Assembly (NCBI RefSeq): GCF_013363975.1
Contig: NZ_JABWGN010000002.1
Span: forward strand, 558,001 to 622,000
Length of the DNA: 64,000 nt
Source of the DNA: Nonomuraea montanisoli
Lineage (GTDB): Bacteria; Actinomycetota; Actinomycetes; Streptosporangiales; Streptosporangiaceae
Direction of reading: 5' to 3'
Every line of letters begins with the position of its first letter. The stretch's first letter is position 1. Of this stretch, positions 27,427 to 34,920 are shown piece by piece. The position numbers and the translations under genes are program-made. Below the pieces are notes generated by a model, which saw only the letters and a list, made by a program, of their open reading frames with translations, made no database searches and was not told the origin of the DNA.

Positions 27427-27505
27427 GCGCCCGGCGTCCGGCGTCAGGAGACCGGCGCCCGGCGTCCGGCATCAGACGTCCCGTGTCGGGAGGTCAGGCG
27501 TCCGG
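27427..27505 (-). repeat. 3'-end echo repeat at the ankyrin/HEAT gene stop
   Basis: A unit GCGCCCGGCGTCCGG occurs at 27427 and again at 27455 (offset 28 bp), each followed by a TCAG; a further related copy TCAGGCGTCCGG (27494-27505) is the actual end of the leftward ankyrin/HEAT gene with its stop codon. The two outer copies lie beyond the stop. Confidence 0.65.
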
Positions 27506-28858
27506 GGTGAGCTTGGCGCGGGCCTCGGTGACGAGGTCGCGGGCGTAGTCGTCGTCGCTCTCGGCCAGCACGCGCTCGACGCCGCGCGCGGCCCGGGTGT
27601 CCCCGCGCTCCGCCAGGCCACGCGTGGCCTCGGCGACCGTCCGCAGGTCCGTGTCGTCCAGGCGGGCCGCCAGCGCCTCGCGGATGTCCGGCGAGTCGGC
27701 CTCCAGCGAGGCCAGGCCCGAGGTGGCCCAGTCGCGCACCTCGTCGTCCTCGTCGCGGGTCATCGCGACGAGCAGGGCCAGCCCCTCGGCGTGGTCGGGC
27801 GGCAGCACGTCGGCCAGCGCGATCGCGTCGGTCATCGTGCGCCGGTGCCCCGGCCGGTCGATGATGTCGAGCACCTGCGGCAGCGCGCGCGGGTCGCCCT
27901 GGTGGCCGAGCGCCGAGAGCACCGACCTGAGCACCTGCGGGTTGCTCTCCGTGGTGGCCATCCGCTGCAGCAGCGGCAGCGTCCGCTCCAGGTACGGCTT
28001 GCCGCCGTCCTCGGTCACGCCGTACTGGGCGATCGCGTCCACGCCGAACTCCCGCTCCCGGGCGTCCTCGCTCGCGCACAGCCGGGCCAGCGCCTCGTAC
28101 GTCTCGTCGTCGCCCCGCCGGCCCAGCGAGTCGGCCACGACCCACCAGGTCTCGGCGTCCTCGTCGGTGTCGCGGTGCGCCACGGCCCGCGCGACCAGCC
28201 GGTCCACCGGCGACTGGACGCCGGTGGCGTCCTCCAGCAGCGTGACGATCGCCGCGTGCCCGCGCTGCGCCTGCACCTGCTCGCTCTGCTCGCCGTCGGC
28301 CGAGCGGCCCGCCACGGTCACCAGCTCGGTGCCGTCCTTGGCGAACTGCCGGCCCACCACGTACTCCCAGTCGTCCTGCGCGATCTGGTCGAGCAGCGCG
28401 CTCTCCAGGTGCACGCCCACCCAGTCGGCCGCCACGTCGAGCGGGGTGTCGCCGTCGCCGTCGTACTTCGCCGCGTCGGCGCCGCCGTTCAGCAGCACCC
28501 GCACCACGCCCAGTGCGCCGCGCCGGGCGGCCAGCGTCAGCGGCGTGTCACCGTCGTCGTTGGCGGCGTCCACGTCGGCCCCGGCCTCCAGCAGGAGCCG
28601 GGCGGCGTCGGCGTGGCCGTTGGCGGCGGCCCACAGCAGCGCGGTCCAGCCGCCCTCCTCGCGGCCGTCGACGTCGGCCCCGGCGGCCAGCAGCGCCTGG
28701 GCGGCCTCGACCCGGTCCCACGCGGCCGCCGCGCACAGCGGCAGCCCCTCGTCCTCTCCCTCGCTCGGCCGGTTGGGGTCGGCGCCCCCGGCGAGCAGCT
28801 CGCTCACGGTCTCCGACTCGCCGTTCAACGCGGCCCGGTAGAGCTTCTCCTCATGCAT
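27494..28858 (-). CDS. Ankyrin-repeat and HEAT-repeat protein
   Basis: 454 residues. Residues 5-135 form about four ankyrin repeats (WTALLWAAANGHADAARLLL, DTPLTLAARRGALGVVRVLL). Residues 215-450 form alpha-helical HEAT-like repeats (WWVVADSLGRRGDDETYEAL, DDEVRDWATSGLASL). Both parts are protein-binding scaffolds; no catalytic domain, signal peptide or membrane helix is seen. The ATG at 28858 (MHEEKLYRAA) lies 2 bp from a 116-bp tandem duplication that fills the divergent promoter region shared with the DUF1707 gene. Confidence 0.85.
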   Translation of the reverse strand: MHEEKLYRAALNGESETVSELLAGGADPNRPSEGEDEGLPLCAAAAWDRVEAAQALLAAGADVDGREEGGWTALLWAAANGHADAARLLLEAGADVDAANDDGDTPLTLAARRGALGVVRVLLNGGADAAKYDGDGDTPLDVAADWVGVHLESALLDQIAQDDWEYVVGRQFAKDGTELVTVAGRSADGEQSEQVQAQRGHAAIVTLLEDATGVQSPVDRLVARAVAHRDTDEDAETWWVVADSLGRRGDDETYEALARLCASEDAREREFGVDAIAQYGVTEDGGKPYLERTLPLLQRMATTESNPQVLRSVLSALGHQGDPRALPQVLDIIDRPGHRRTMTDAIALADVLPPDHAEGLALLVAMTRDEDDEVRDWATSGLASLEADSPDIREALAARLDDTDLRTVAEATRGLAERGDTRAARGVERVLAESDDDYARDLVTEARAKLTPDA

Positions 28859-28860
28859 GC

Positions 28861-29096
28861 AACGGACACTAGTCCAGCTCAACCCCCACCCCGGACCACC
28901 GCCGCCGGACGCGTCGTTCGAAAGGGCCACGGCGAACGGCGGTGTTCCTCCTGGGGGAGGAGGAGACGGCCGGCGAAACGGACACCAGCCCAGCTCAACC
29001 CCCACCCCGGACCGCCGCCGCCGGACGCGTCGTTCGAAAGGGGCACGGCGAACGGCGGTGTTCCTCCTGGGGGAGGAGGAGACGGCCGGCGAAACG
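28861..29096. repeat. 116-bp tandem duplication in a divergent promoter region
   Basis: Copy 1 (28861-28976) and copy 2 (28977-29092, continuing to 29096) are nearly identical, with only a few substitutions. Each contains an inverted repeat GTTCG/CGAAC spaced by about 12 bp, and a short hairpin TCCTCC-TGGG-GGAGGA. Together they fill almost the whole gap between the ankyrin/HEAT gene and the DUF1707 gene. Confidence 0.9.
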
Positions 29097-29112
29097 CGAT
29101 ATGTTGCGTCTT

Positions 29113-29835
29113 ATGACTGACCCTGGAGACGTGCGCGCGTCCGACGCCGAGCGCGAGGCCGTCGTGGAGCGACTCCGCGTGGCCTCCGTGGAGGGCCGCC
29201 TCTCGCTGGCCGAGCTGACCGACCGCACCGAGGCCGCCTACAGCGCCGCCACCCACGCCGAGCTCGCCCTGCTCACCCAGGATCTGCCGGGCGCCGGGCA
29301 GCCCGCGGCGTTCCCCGCCGCCCCGCAGCCGGCCGAGCGCAGGCGGCGGTGGTTCGTGGGCGTGATGGGCGACACCAAGCGGCGCGGCGCCTGGCGGATC
29401 GACCGGGAGCTCGGCGCGGTGGCCGTGATGGGCGACGTGCTGCTCGACCTGCGCGAGGCCGAGGCCCGCACCGACGTGGTGGACATCACGGCCGTCTCCG
29501 TGATGGGCGACGTCAAGATCATCGTCCCGGACGGCGTCCACGTGGACCTCGACGGCATGGCGGTCATGGGCGACAAGCGGGTGGACGTGCTGCAGGCCGC
29601 CCCGGGCATGAACGTGCCGGTGGTGCGGGTCCGCGCGTACGCGGTGATGGGCGATGTGAAGGTGGTCGGCGACTCCCGCGCGGAGCCGGTGCGGCGGGGG
29701 CTCGCCGCCTGGCGCGAGCAGTGGAGGCGGCTGCACGGCGACGACTGGCGCGACGGCAACCGCCGCCGCCTCGGCGACGACGGCGACCACCGCCTCCTCG
29801 GCGACGACGGCCGCCGGGGCATCCACGGCCACTGA
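29113..29835 (+). CDS. DUF1707 protein with LiaF-like C-terminal domain
   Basis: 240 residues from ATG 29113; an ATG at 29101 would add MLRL. DUF1707 occupies residues 6-58 (VRASDAEREAVVERLR through LAELTDRTEAAY). The rest resembles the cell-wall-active antibiotic response (LiaF) C-terminal beta-helix: the turn VMGD recurs four times at roughly 20-30-residue spacing (GVMGDTKRRG, AVMGDVLLDL, SVMGDVKIIV, AVMGDKRVDV, AVMGDVKVVG). No membrane helix is visible. In Gram-positives such domains take part in envelope stress signalling; that role here is inferred. The tail is Asp/Arg/Gly-rich and its last 25 bp are repeated downstream. Confidence 0.85.
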   Translation: MTDPGDVRASDAEREAVVERLRVASVEGRLSLAELTDRTEAAYSAATHAELALLTQDLPGAGQPAAFPAAPQPAERRRRWFVGVMGDTKRRGAWRIDRELGAVAVMGDVLLDLREAEARTDVVDITAVSVMGDVKIIVPDGVHVDLDGMAVMGDKRVDVLQAAPGMNVPVVRVRAYAVMGDVKVVGDSRAEPVRRGLAAWREQWRRLHGDDWRDGNRRRLGDDGDHRLLGDDGRRGIHGH

Positions 29836-29892
29836 GCCGCGGGGCATCCACGGCCACTGAGCCGCCGGGGTATCCACGGCCCCTGAGCCGCC
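29811..29892 (+). repeat. 3'-end echo repeat of the DUF1707 gene
   Basis: The last about 25 bp of the gene, GGGGCATCCACGGCCACTGAG with its stop codon, are repeated twice directly downstream (second copy identical, third GGGGTATCCACGGCCCCTGAG). Period 25-26 bp. Confidence 0.85.
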
Positions 29893-29897
29893 CGCGC

Positions 29898-30692
29898 TCA
29901 GGAGGCAGCGACCTCGGCGGGCGCGCGCAGGGCGGCGTCGTAGCGTTCCAGCAGCACCCGCGCCACCTCGGGCGCGGGACCGAGCACGTCCGCCACCACG
30001 TCGGCGCCCGCGGCGAGCGTCGCCCGGCGCACCTTGTCGGCGAACAGCCCGGGAGCCAGCAGGTACGGCGCGACGGCCACGCGCGGCGCGCCCGCCTCCC
30101 GCAGCAGCCGCACCGCCTCCTCCGGCGTCGGCGACGCGGCCGACGCGTACGCCGGGACGGCACCCCACCAGCCGCCGGACAGCGCCCATTCCCCGGCCAC
30201 GCGCGCCACGACCGCGTTGGCGCGGGCGTCGCTGGAACCGGCCGACACCAGCACCACGGCCGTCCCGGGATCGCGCGGCGACACCCCGGCCTCGGCCAGG
30301 CGCCGCTCCAGCGCCGCCACCAGCAGCGGGTGCGGCCCGAGCGTGGCGCCGTAGCGGACGCGCAGCCGCGGCTCGCGCGCCCGCACCTCGTTCAGCGCCG
30401 ACGGCAGGTCGACGCGCGAGTGGTACGCCTCGGTGAGCAGCAGCGGCAGCACCACGGCCTCGCCCAGACCGGCCAGCGCCTGACCCAGGCTCGGGGCGGC
30501 GTGGTCCAGGTAGGCCGAGCGGACCGGCAGGCCCGGGCGGGCCCGCCGTACCTCGTCCAGCAGCGCCTCCACGACGGCCGCGGCGCGCGGGTCACGCGAG
30601 CCGTGCGCGACCGCCACCAGAGGCGGGTCCTGGCCCGCCCCGTCTGCCAACGGGGCGGGCCACACGCCGGGGACTACAGGTGAATGCCGCAT
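29898..30692 (-). CDS. Sirohydrochlorin chelatase family protein (CbiX type)
   Basis: 264 residues, two CbiX/SirB half-domains: the first opens with VAVAHGSRDPRAAAVV (metal-site His) and contains LLLTEAYHSRVDLP (second His), the second opens with VLVSAGSSDARANAVV and has lost the first His. In this operon it should insert Fe2+ into sirohydrochlorin to make sirohaem for the sulfite reductase encoded four genes upstream. ATG at 30692 overlaps the cysH end by 19 bp; the N-terminal 25 residues before PLVAVAHGS are unconserved, so a later start is possible. Last gene of the sulfur operon. Confidence 0.88.
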   Translation of the reverse strand: MRHSPVVPGVWPAPLADGAGQDPPLVAVAHGSRDPRAAAVVEALLDEVRRARPGLPVRSAYLDHAAPSLGQALAGLGEAVVLPLLLTEAYHSRVDLPSALNEVRAREPRLRVRYGATLGPHPLLVAALERRLAEAGVSPRDPGTAVVLVSAGSSDARANAVVARVAGEWALSGGWWGAVPAYASAASPTPEEAVRLLREAGAPRVAVAPYLLAPGLFADKVRRATLAAGADVVADVLGPAPEVARVLLERYDAALRAPAEVAAS

Positions 30693-31402
30693 TCGACCTT
30701 CCCCAGCCCCGCCCAGCGGCCGCTGCGCGGGTCCTCGCCCTCCGCGACCTGCCGGGTGCAGGGGGCGCAGCCGATCGAGGGGTAGTTGTCGTAGTGGAGC
30801 GGGTTGATGAGCACCCCGTTGTCGGCGATGTAGTTGTCGACCTCCTCCTGGGTCCACCGCGCGATCGGGTTGACCTTGACCATCTGCCGCTTGGCGTCCC
30901 ACTCGACGACCTTCGTGCCGGTCCGGGTGGGCGACTCGTCGCGGCGGATGCCGGAGATCCAGGCGAGGTACGGCTCCAGCGCGCGGTTGAGCGGCTCGAC
31001 CTTGCGCAGGTAGCAGCACAGGTCGGGGTTGCGGCCGAACAGGCGCGGACCGAGGTCGCGCTCCTGCTCCTCGACCGTGCGCGACGGCTTGATGTCGATC
31101 ACGTTGACGTCGTAGACCTGCCGGACGGCGTCCCGGGTGCCGACCGTCTCGGCGAAGTGGTAACCCGTGTCGATGAACAGCACGTCCACGCCCGGCTTGA
31201 CCCGGCTCACCAGGTCGATGAGCAGCGCGTCGCTCATCGACGAGGTCAGGCACAGCCGGTCGCCGAACGTCGCCGCCGCCCAGCGGATGATCTCGCGGGC
31301 GGACGCCTCCTCCAGGAACACGGCGGCCGACTCGACGATGTCCTGCAGGTCGAGGGTGCCGCGCTGACGCCGGAGTCCGACCTCGATGTCCACCAGCGTC
31401 AT
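30674..31402 (-). CDS. cysH: Adenylyl-sulfate (APS) reductase, assimilatory
   Basis: 242 residues from ATG 31402. The PAPS-reductase fold with SSMSDALLIDL and DTGYHFAETVGTRD is present. The paired cysteines C129-C130 (DLCCYLRK) and C212-x2-C215 (IGCAPCTRQ) are the 4Fe-4S ligands that mark the APS-using rather than PAPS-using form. The C-terminal ECGIHL holds the catalytic Cys238. It reduces adenylyl sulfate to sulfite with thioredoxin. The start overlaps the stop of the zinc-ribbon gene as ATGA. Confidence 0.95.
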   Translation of the reverse strand: MTLVDIEVGLRRQRGTLDLQDIVESAAVFLEEASAREIIRWAAATFGDRLCLTSSMSDALLIDLVSRVKPGVDVLFIDTGYHFAETVGTRDAVRQVYDVNVIDIKPSRTVEEQERDLGPRLFGRNPDLCCYLRKVEPLNRALEPYLAWISGIRRDESPTRTGTKVVEWDAKRQMVKVNPIARWTQEEVDNYIADNGVLINPLHYDNYPSIGCAPCTRQVAEGEDPRSGRWAGLGKVECGIHL

Positions 31403-31542
31403 ATGTTCACTCCGATCCCCAGGAACTTCAGCTTGAAAGCGCGGGCGCACGAGCGGCAGTACCAGCCGCCGTCACCCTCGTACGGTTCGAGGTCCTCGTC
31501 GCCGCAGTACGGGCAGTGGAACGGGACGGCGCGCTCGCTCAT
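31399..31542 (-). CDS. Zinc-ribbon miniprotein of the sulfite-reductase operon
   Basis: 47 residues, starts and stops both in 4-bp ATGA overlaps with sir upstream and cysH downstream, so it is certainly translated as part of the operon. Two CxxC pairs, C10/C13 (FHCPYCGDE) and C29/C32 (WYCRSCARAF), form a one-zinc ribbon; the tail is hydrophobic and basic. Small proteins at this position between sir and cysH are conserved in actinobacteria but their role is unknown; a sulfur carrier, iron-sulfur assembly or redox-sensing role is possible. Confidence 0.85.
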   Translation of the reverse strand: MSERAVPFHCPYCGDEDLEPYEGDGGWYCRSCARAFKLKFLGIGVNI

Positions 31543-33212
31543 CGCAGGTCCGCCTCGTCCGCGCGCTGCACCCAGTCGGCGAAGGACTCGCCCTCCTTCT
31601 TCTGGGTGTCGTAGTGGGTGACGACCCGCTCCACGTAGTCGGGCAGAGCCGCCGCCGTGGTCTTCAGGCCGCGCACCTTCCGGCCGAAGCCGGGGTTGAC
31701 GCCGAGCGAGCCCCCGAGGTGGATCTGGAAGCCCTCGACCTGGTCGCCGTTCTCGTCCACGACGAGCTGCCCCTTGAGGCCGATGTCGGCCACCTGGATG
31801 CGGGCGCAGGAGTTGGGGCAGCCGTTGACGTTGATCGTCAGCGGCTCCTCGAAGCCGGGCAGCCGCCGCTCCAGCTCGTCGATGAGGTCGGACGCCGTGG
31901 CCTTGGTCTCGACGATGGCGAGCTTGCAGTACTCGATGCCGGTGCAGGCCATGGTCTGGCGCCGGAACGTGGACGGGTTGACCTGGAGGTCGTTGGCCTC
32001 CAGCTCGGCCACCAGCGACTCGACCCGCTCGGGCGCGACGTCGAGGATGACCATCTTCTGCTCGACCGTGGTGCGGACGCGGCCGGAGCCGTGCCGCTCG
32101 GCGATGTCGGCGACGAGGTGCAGCTTGTCGCCGTCGAGGCGGCCCACCCGGGGGGCGAAGCCGACGTAGAAGGTGCCGTCCTGCTGCGGGTGGACGCCGA
32201 CGTGGTCGCGGCGCGAGCCGCGCGGCTGGGCCGGCGCGGGCCCGTCGGGCAGGGGCTCCTTGAGGTACTCGGTCTCCAGCACCTCGCGGAACTTCTCGGG
32301 CCCCCAGTCGTTGACGAGGAACTTGATCCGCGCGCGGTGGCGCAGCCGCCGGTAGCCGTAGTCGCGGAAGATGCCGGCCACGCCGGCCCAGACCTCGCCG
32401 ACCTGGTCGGGCCAGACGAACACGCCGATCCGCTTGCCGAACATCGGGTTGGTGGACAGGCCGCCGCCCACCCACAGGTCGTAGCCCTTCTCGCCGCCCG
32501 GCAGCTCGACGCCCACGAACGCCACGTCGTTGATCTCGTGGACGGTGCAGTGGGACGGGCAGCCGCTGATCGCGGTCTTGAACTTGCGCGGCAGGTTGGA
32601 GAAGGCCGGGTCGCCGACGAAGCGGTCGTACACCTCGCGGATCTGCTCGGTGGCGTCGAGCACCTCGTCGGTGTCGATGCCGGCCAGCGGGCAGCCCAGG
32701 ATGACGCGCGGGGTGTCGCCGCACGCCTCGGTGGTGGACAGGCCGACGGCCTCCAGGCGCTCCCAGATGTCGGGCACCGACTCGATCTCGATCCAGTGCA
32801 GCTGCACGTTCTGCCGGTCGGTCAGGTCGGCGGTGCCGCGGCCGTACAGGTTGGAGATGTCGGCGATCGCGCGGAGCTGGCGCAGGTCGAGCTGGCCGCC
32901 GTCGATCCTGACGCGGAGCATGAAGTAGCGGTCGTCCAGCTCCTCCGGCTCCAGGATCGCGGTCTTGCCGCCGTCGATGCCGGGCTTGCGCTGGGTGTAC
33001 AGGCCGTACCAGCGCATGCGTCCGCGCAGGTCGGCCGGGTCGATCGAGTCGAAGCCGGCCTTGGAGTAGATGTCGATGATCCGCTGGCGGACGTTGAGCC
33101 CGTCGTCGTTCTTCTTGTTCTCCTCGTTCTTGTTGAGCGGCTCACGGTAACCGAGAGCCCACTGACCCTCGCCGCGCGGGCGCTTGTGGTGCCGGCTGGC
33201 AGGAGTGCTCAT
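31539..33212 (-). CDS. sir: Ferredoxin-dependent sulfite reductase (sirohaem, 4Fe-4S)
   Basis: 557 residues, family length. Two ferredoxin-like nitrite/sulfite reductase half-domains alternate with two sirohaem/4Fe-4S domains. The cluster ligands are in MACTGIEYCKLAIVET and NVNGCPNSCARIQ. A Tyr in RWYGLYTQRK and a Cys in TTEACGDTPR correspond to the Tyr-Cys pair found near the active site of mycobacterial NirA. It reduces sulfite to sulfide with six electrons from ferredoxin. Ribosome site GAAGGA 7 bases before the ATG. First gene of the operon sir - zinc ribbon - cysH - cbiX. Confidence 0.95.
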   Translation of the reverse strand: MSTPASRHHKRPRGEGQWALGYREPLNKNEENKKNDDGLNVRQRIIDIYSKAGFDSIDPADLRGRMRWYGLYTQRKPGIDGGKTAILEPEELDDRYFMLRVRIDGGQLDLRQLRAIADISNLYGRGTADLTDRQNVQLHWIEIESVPDIWERLEAVGLSTTEACGDTPRVILGCPLAGIDTDEVLDATEQIREVYDRFVGDPAFSNLPRKFKTAISGCPSHCTVHEINDVAFVGVELPGGEKGYDLWVGGGLSTNPMFGKRIGVFVWPDQVGEVWAGVAGIFRDYGYRRLRHRARIKFLVNDWGPEKFREVLETEYLKEPLPDGPAPAQPRGSRRDHVGVHPQQDGTFYVGFAPRVGRLDGDKLHLVADIAERHGSGRVRTTVEQKMVILDVAPERVESLVAELEANDLQVNPSTFRRQTMACTGIEYCKLAIVETKATASDLIDELERRLPGFEEPLTINVNGCPNSCARIQVADIGLKGQLVVDENGDQVEGFQIHLGGSLGVNPGFGRKVRGLKTTAAALPDYVERVVTHYDTQKKEGESFADWVQRADEADLR

Positions 33213-33218
33213 GGCGCG

Positions 33219-33287
33219 TCCTTCGCATCATGGGCGCGCTCGTACTTCCTCCCGCCTCGTCATCGAGTGCGGGGGTAGCGAAGAGGA
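33219..33287 (-). promoter_or_regulatory. Possible ribosome-site-sequestering structure before sir
   Basis: In the transcript, the sir ribosome site GCGAAGGA (33226-33219) can pair with TCCTCTTCGC (33287-33278). The latter segment can also pair with GGGAGGA (33253-33247), so two exclusive folds are possible. Together with the leader peptide upstream this is compatible with translational attenuation. The pairing was found by eye, without energy calculation. Confidence 0.35.
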
Positions 33288-33323
33288 GTGCGACGCCCTC
33301 AGGTGAGAGAAATCAGGGGATGA

Positions 33324-33407
33324 TCAGCGGGCGTCACGACAGATGGCGCTGCGGACACGCTGAAGGTCGACGTGGCGTCGGCCGACGAGCATGGGGTCCG
33401 CTGGCAT
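33324..33407 (-). CDS. Leader peptide of the sulfite-reductase operon
   Basis: 27 residues from ATG 33407, or 22 from the in-frame ATG 33392. It contains RRHVDLQRVRSAIC followed by RDAR and a stop. I recognise RRHVDLxRVxSAxC as the conserved core of actinobacterial putative leader peptides that precede sulfur and transport genes. Neither ATG has a ribosome site, but the promoter at 33415-33443 would place transcription start almost at ATG 33407, making it leaderless. It ends 112 bp before sir. A role in cysteine-dependent attenuation is inferred from the terminal Cys codon and the gene it precedes. Confidence 0.75.
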   Translation of the reverse strand: MPADPMLVGRRHVDLQRVRSAICRDAR

Positions 33408-33414
33408 GTATACG

Positions 33415-33443
33415 AAGATACTCGGGCTGTCCGAGATGTCCAA
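33415..33443 (-). promoter_or_regulatory. Promoter of the sulfite-reductase operon
   Basis: On the minus strand TTGGAC (33443-33438) and TATCTT (33420-33415) are separated by exactly 17 bp, a good housekeeping-type -35/-10 pair. The start point expected about 7 bp downstream coincides with the leader-peptide ATG. Confidence 0.6.
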
Positions 33444-33467
33444 CAACGGTCCAGAGTCTGGACGCGA

Positions 33468-33602
33468 TCATCCTTGGCGGGGCCAGTCCAGCGGGGACTC
33501 GTCCTCTCGGGGTTCCGTCTGGTGCTGGCAGTCGCACCACGAGCCTCCGCGACACTCCTCGTGCCGCCGCTCCTTGCAGCTCTCGCAGATCACGCTCCGC
33601 AT
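33468..33602 (-). CDS. Cysteine-rich miniprotein, 44 residues
   Basis: ATG 33602 with GGGGA 5 bases upstream; a GTG at 33593 would give 41 residues. The peptide contains CESCKERRHEECRGGSWCDC, five cysteines (C6, C9, C17, C23, C25) and two His in 25 residues, then an acidic/Trp tail. This is a recognisable actinobacterial small protein type, probably a single zinc-binding knuckle. It is upstream of the sulfite-reductase promoter and divergent from the TIGR03084 gene by 38 bp. Function unknown. Confidence 0.75.
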   Translation of the reverse strand: MRSVICESCKERRHEECRGGSWCDCQHQTEPREDESPLDWPRQG

Positions 33603-33640
33603 TATTCCCCGTAGAACGTCGTTCGGTTAGGGTGGCGGGC

Positions 33641-34429
33641 ATGGACCTCATGGGCGAGCTGCTCGCCGACCTGCGCGCGGAGACCGACTCGCTGGAGGCC
33701 CTGCTCACCCCGCTGAGTCCCGGCCAGTGGGAGCTGCCCACCCCCGCCGAGGGCTGGGCGGTGCGCGACCAGATCGCCCACCTCGCCTGGTTCGACGACG
33801 CGGCCCGCACGGCGGCCACCGACCCCGCCGCGTTCCGCGCCTCGCTGGAGGGGTTCACCATCGAGGCGGGCACGGTGGACGAGCTGGCCTTCCGCTCGCG
33901 CGGCATGCCCGCCGCCGAGCTGCACGCCTGGTTCCGCCACGCCCGCGCCCGCAGCCTGGAGGCGTTCGCCGCGCTCGGCGCGCGCGACCGGATCCCCTGG
34001 TACGGACCCGACATGTCGGCCGCCTCGTTCGTCACCGCCCGCCTCATGGAGACCTGGGCGCACGGCGAGGACGTGGCCGCCGCGCTCGGCGTCACCCGCG
34101 AGCCGTCCGCCCGGCTGCGGCACGTGGCCATGCTCGGCGTCAGGGCCCGCCCCTACGGGTTCGCCGTGCGCGGGCTGCCCCTCCCGGCCGAGCCCGTACG
34201 GGTGGAGCTGACGCCTCCCGGCGGCGGCGAGCCGTGGACCGCCGGCCCGCAGGACGCCCCCGACGTGGTGCGCGGGCCCATGCTCGACTTCTGCCTGCTC
34301 GTCACCCGGCGCGCGCATCTCGCCGACACCGCCCTGGAGATCACCGGTCCGGCCGCCCGCGCCTGGGCGGAGGTGGCCCAGGCGTTCGCCGGTCCTCCTG
34401 GCGAGGGGCGCGCGCCCAGGTCGGGGTAG
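33641..34429 (+). CDS. TIGR03084 family metal-binding protein (MDMPI fold)
   Basis: 262 residues. The DinB/MDMPI_N domain covers residues 5-150 with metal-ligand candidates in WAVRDQIAHLAWFDD (His) and LMETWAHGEDVAAALG (His), followed by a C-terminal domain containing AEPVRVELTPPGGGEPW and FCLLVTRRAHLADT. TIGR03084 members are thought to use mycothiol or to be thiol transferases; no substrate is known. ATG start; followed 55 bp later by yccF in the same direction. Confidence 0.85.
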   Translation: MDLMGELLADLRAETDSLEALLTPLSPGQWELPTPAEGWAVRDQIAHLAWFDDAARTAATDPAAFRASLEGFTIEAGTVDELAFRSRGMPAAELHAWFRHARARSLEAFAALGARDRIPWYGPDMSAASFVTARLMETWAHGEDVAAALGVTREPSARLRHVAMLGVRARPYGFAVRGLPLPAEPVRVELTPPGGGEPWTAGPQDAPDVVRGPMLDFCLLVTRRAHLADTALEITGPAARAWAEVAQAFAGPPGEGRAPRSG

Positions 34430-34483
34430 GTTCAGGGGCATACCGGATGCCGCGTGGCGCACGCCCGGTGACAAGCTGTAGCC

Positions 34484-34879
34484 ATGCGCACGGTTCTCAA
34501 CGTCATCTGGCTGGTCTTCGCCGGCATCTGGCTTGCCCTCGGGTACGCCCTGGCGGGGATCGTCTGCTGCATCCTCATCATCACGATCCCGTTCGGCATC
34601 GCCTCGTTCCGGATCGCCGCGTACGCGCTGTGGCCCTTCGGCCGCACGGTCGTGCGCGACCCGCAGGCCGGGGTGTTCTCGTTGATCGGCAACATCATCT
34701 GGTGCGTGGTCGCCGGGATCTGGCTGGCCATCGGCCACGTCCTGACCTCGATCCCGCTGTTCCTGTCGGTGATCGGCATCCCGCTGGCCATCGCGAACCT
34801 CAAGCTGGTGCCCGTCTCGCTGCTGCCGCTCGGAGCGCGCATCGTCGACAACGACCAGGGCAGGGTCATGGGGACATAA
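34484..34879 (+). CDS. yccF: YccF family inner-membrane protein
   Basis: 131 residues made of two related halves, each of two membrane helices and the motif N-x-I-W-x-V-x-A-G-I-W-L-A-x-G (VIWLVFAGIWLALGYALAG and IIWCVVAGIWLAIGHVLT), then ITIPFGIASFRIA or IGIPLAIANLKL. This internal duplication is diagnostic of YccF. Function unknown. ATG start. Confidence 0.92.
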   Translation: MRTVLNVIWLVFAGIWLALGYALAGIVCCILIITIPFGIASFRIAAYALWPFGRTVVRDPQAGVFSLIGNIIWCVVAGIWLAIGHVLTSIPLFLSVIGIPLAIANLKLVPVSLLPLGARIVDNDQGRVMGT

Positions 34880-34920
34880 GCTGTCGGGAAGAGTCACTGC
34901 GAAAGCTTGGTCCTGGTGTC

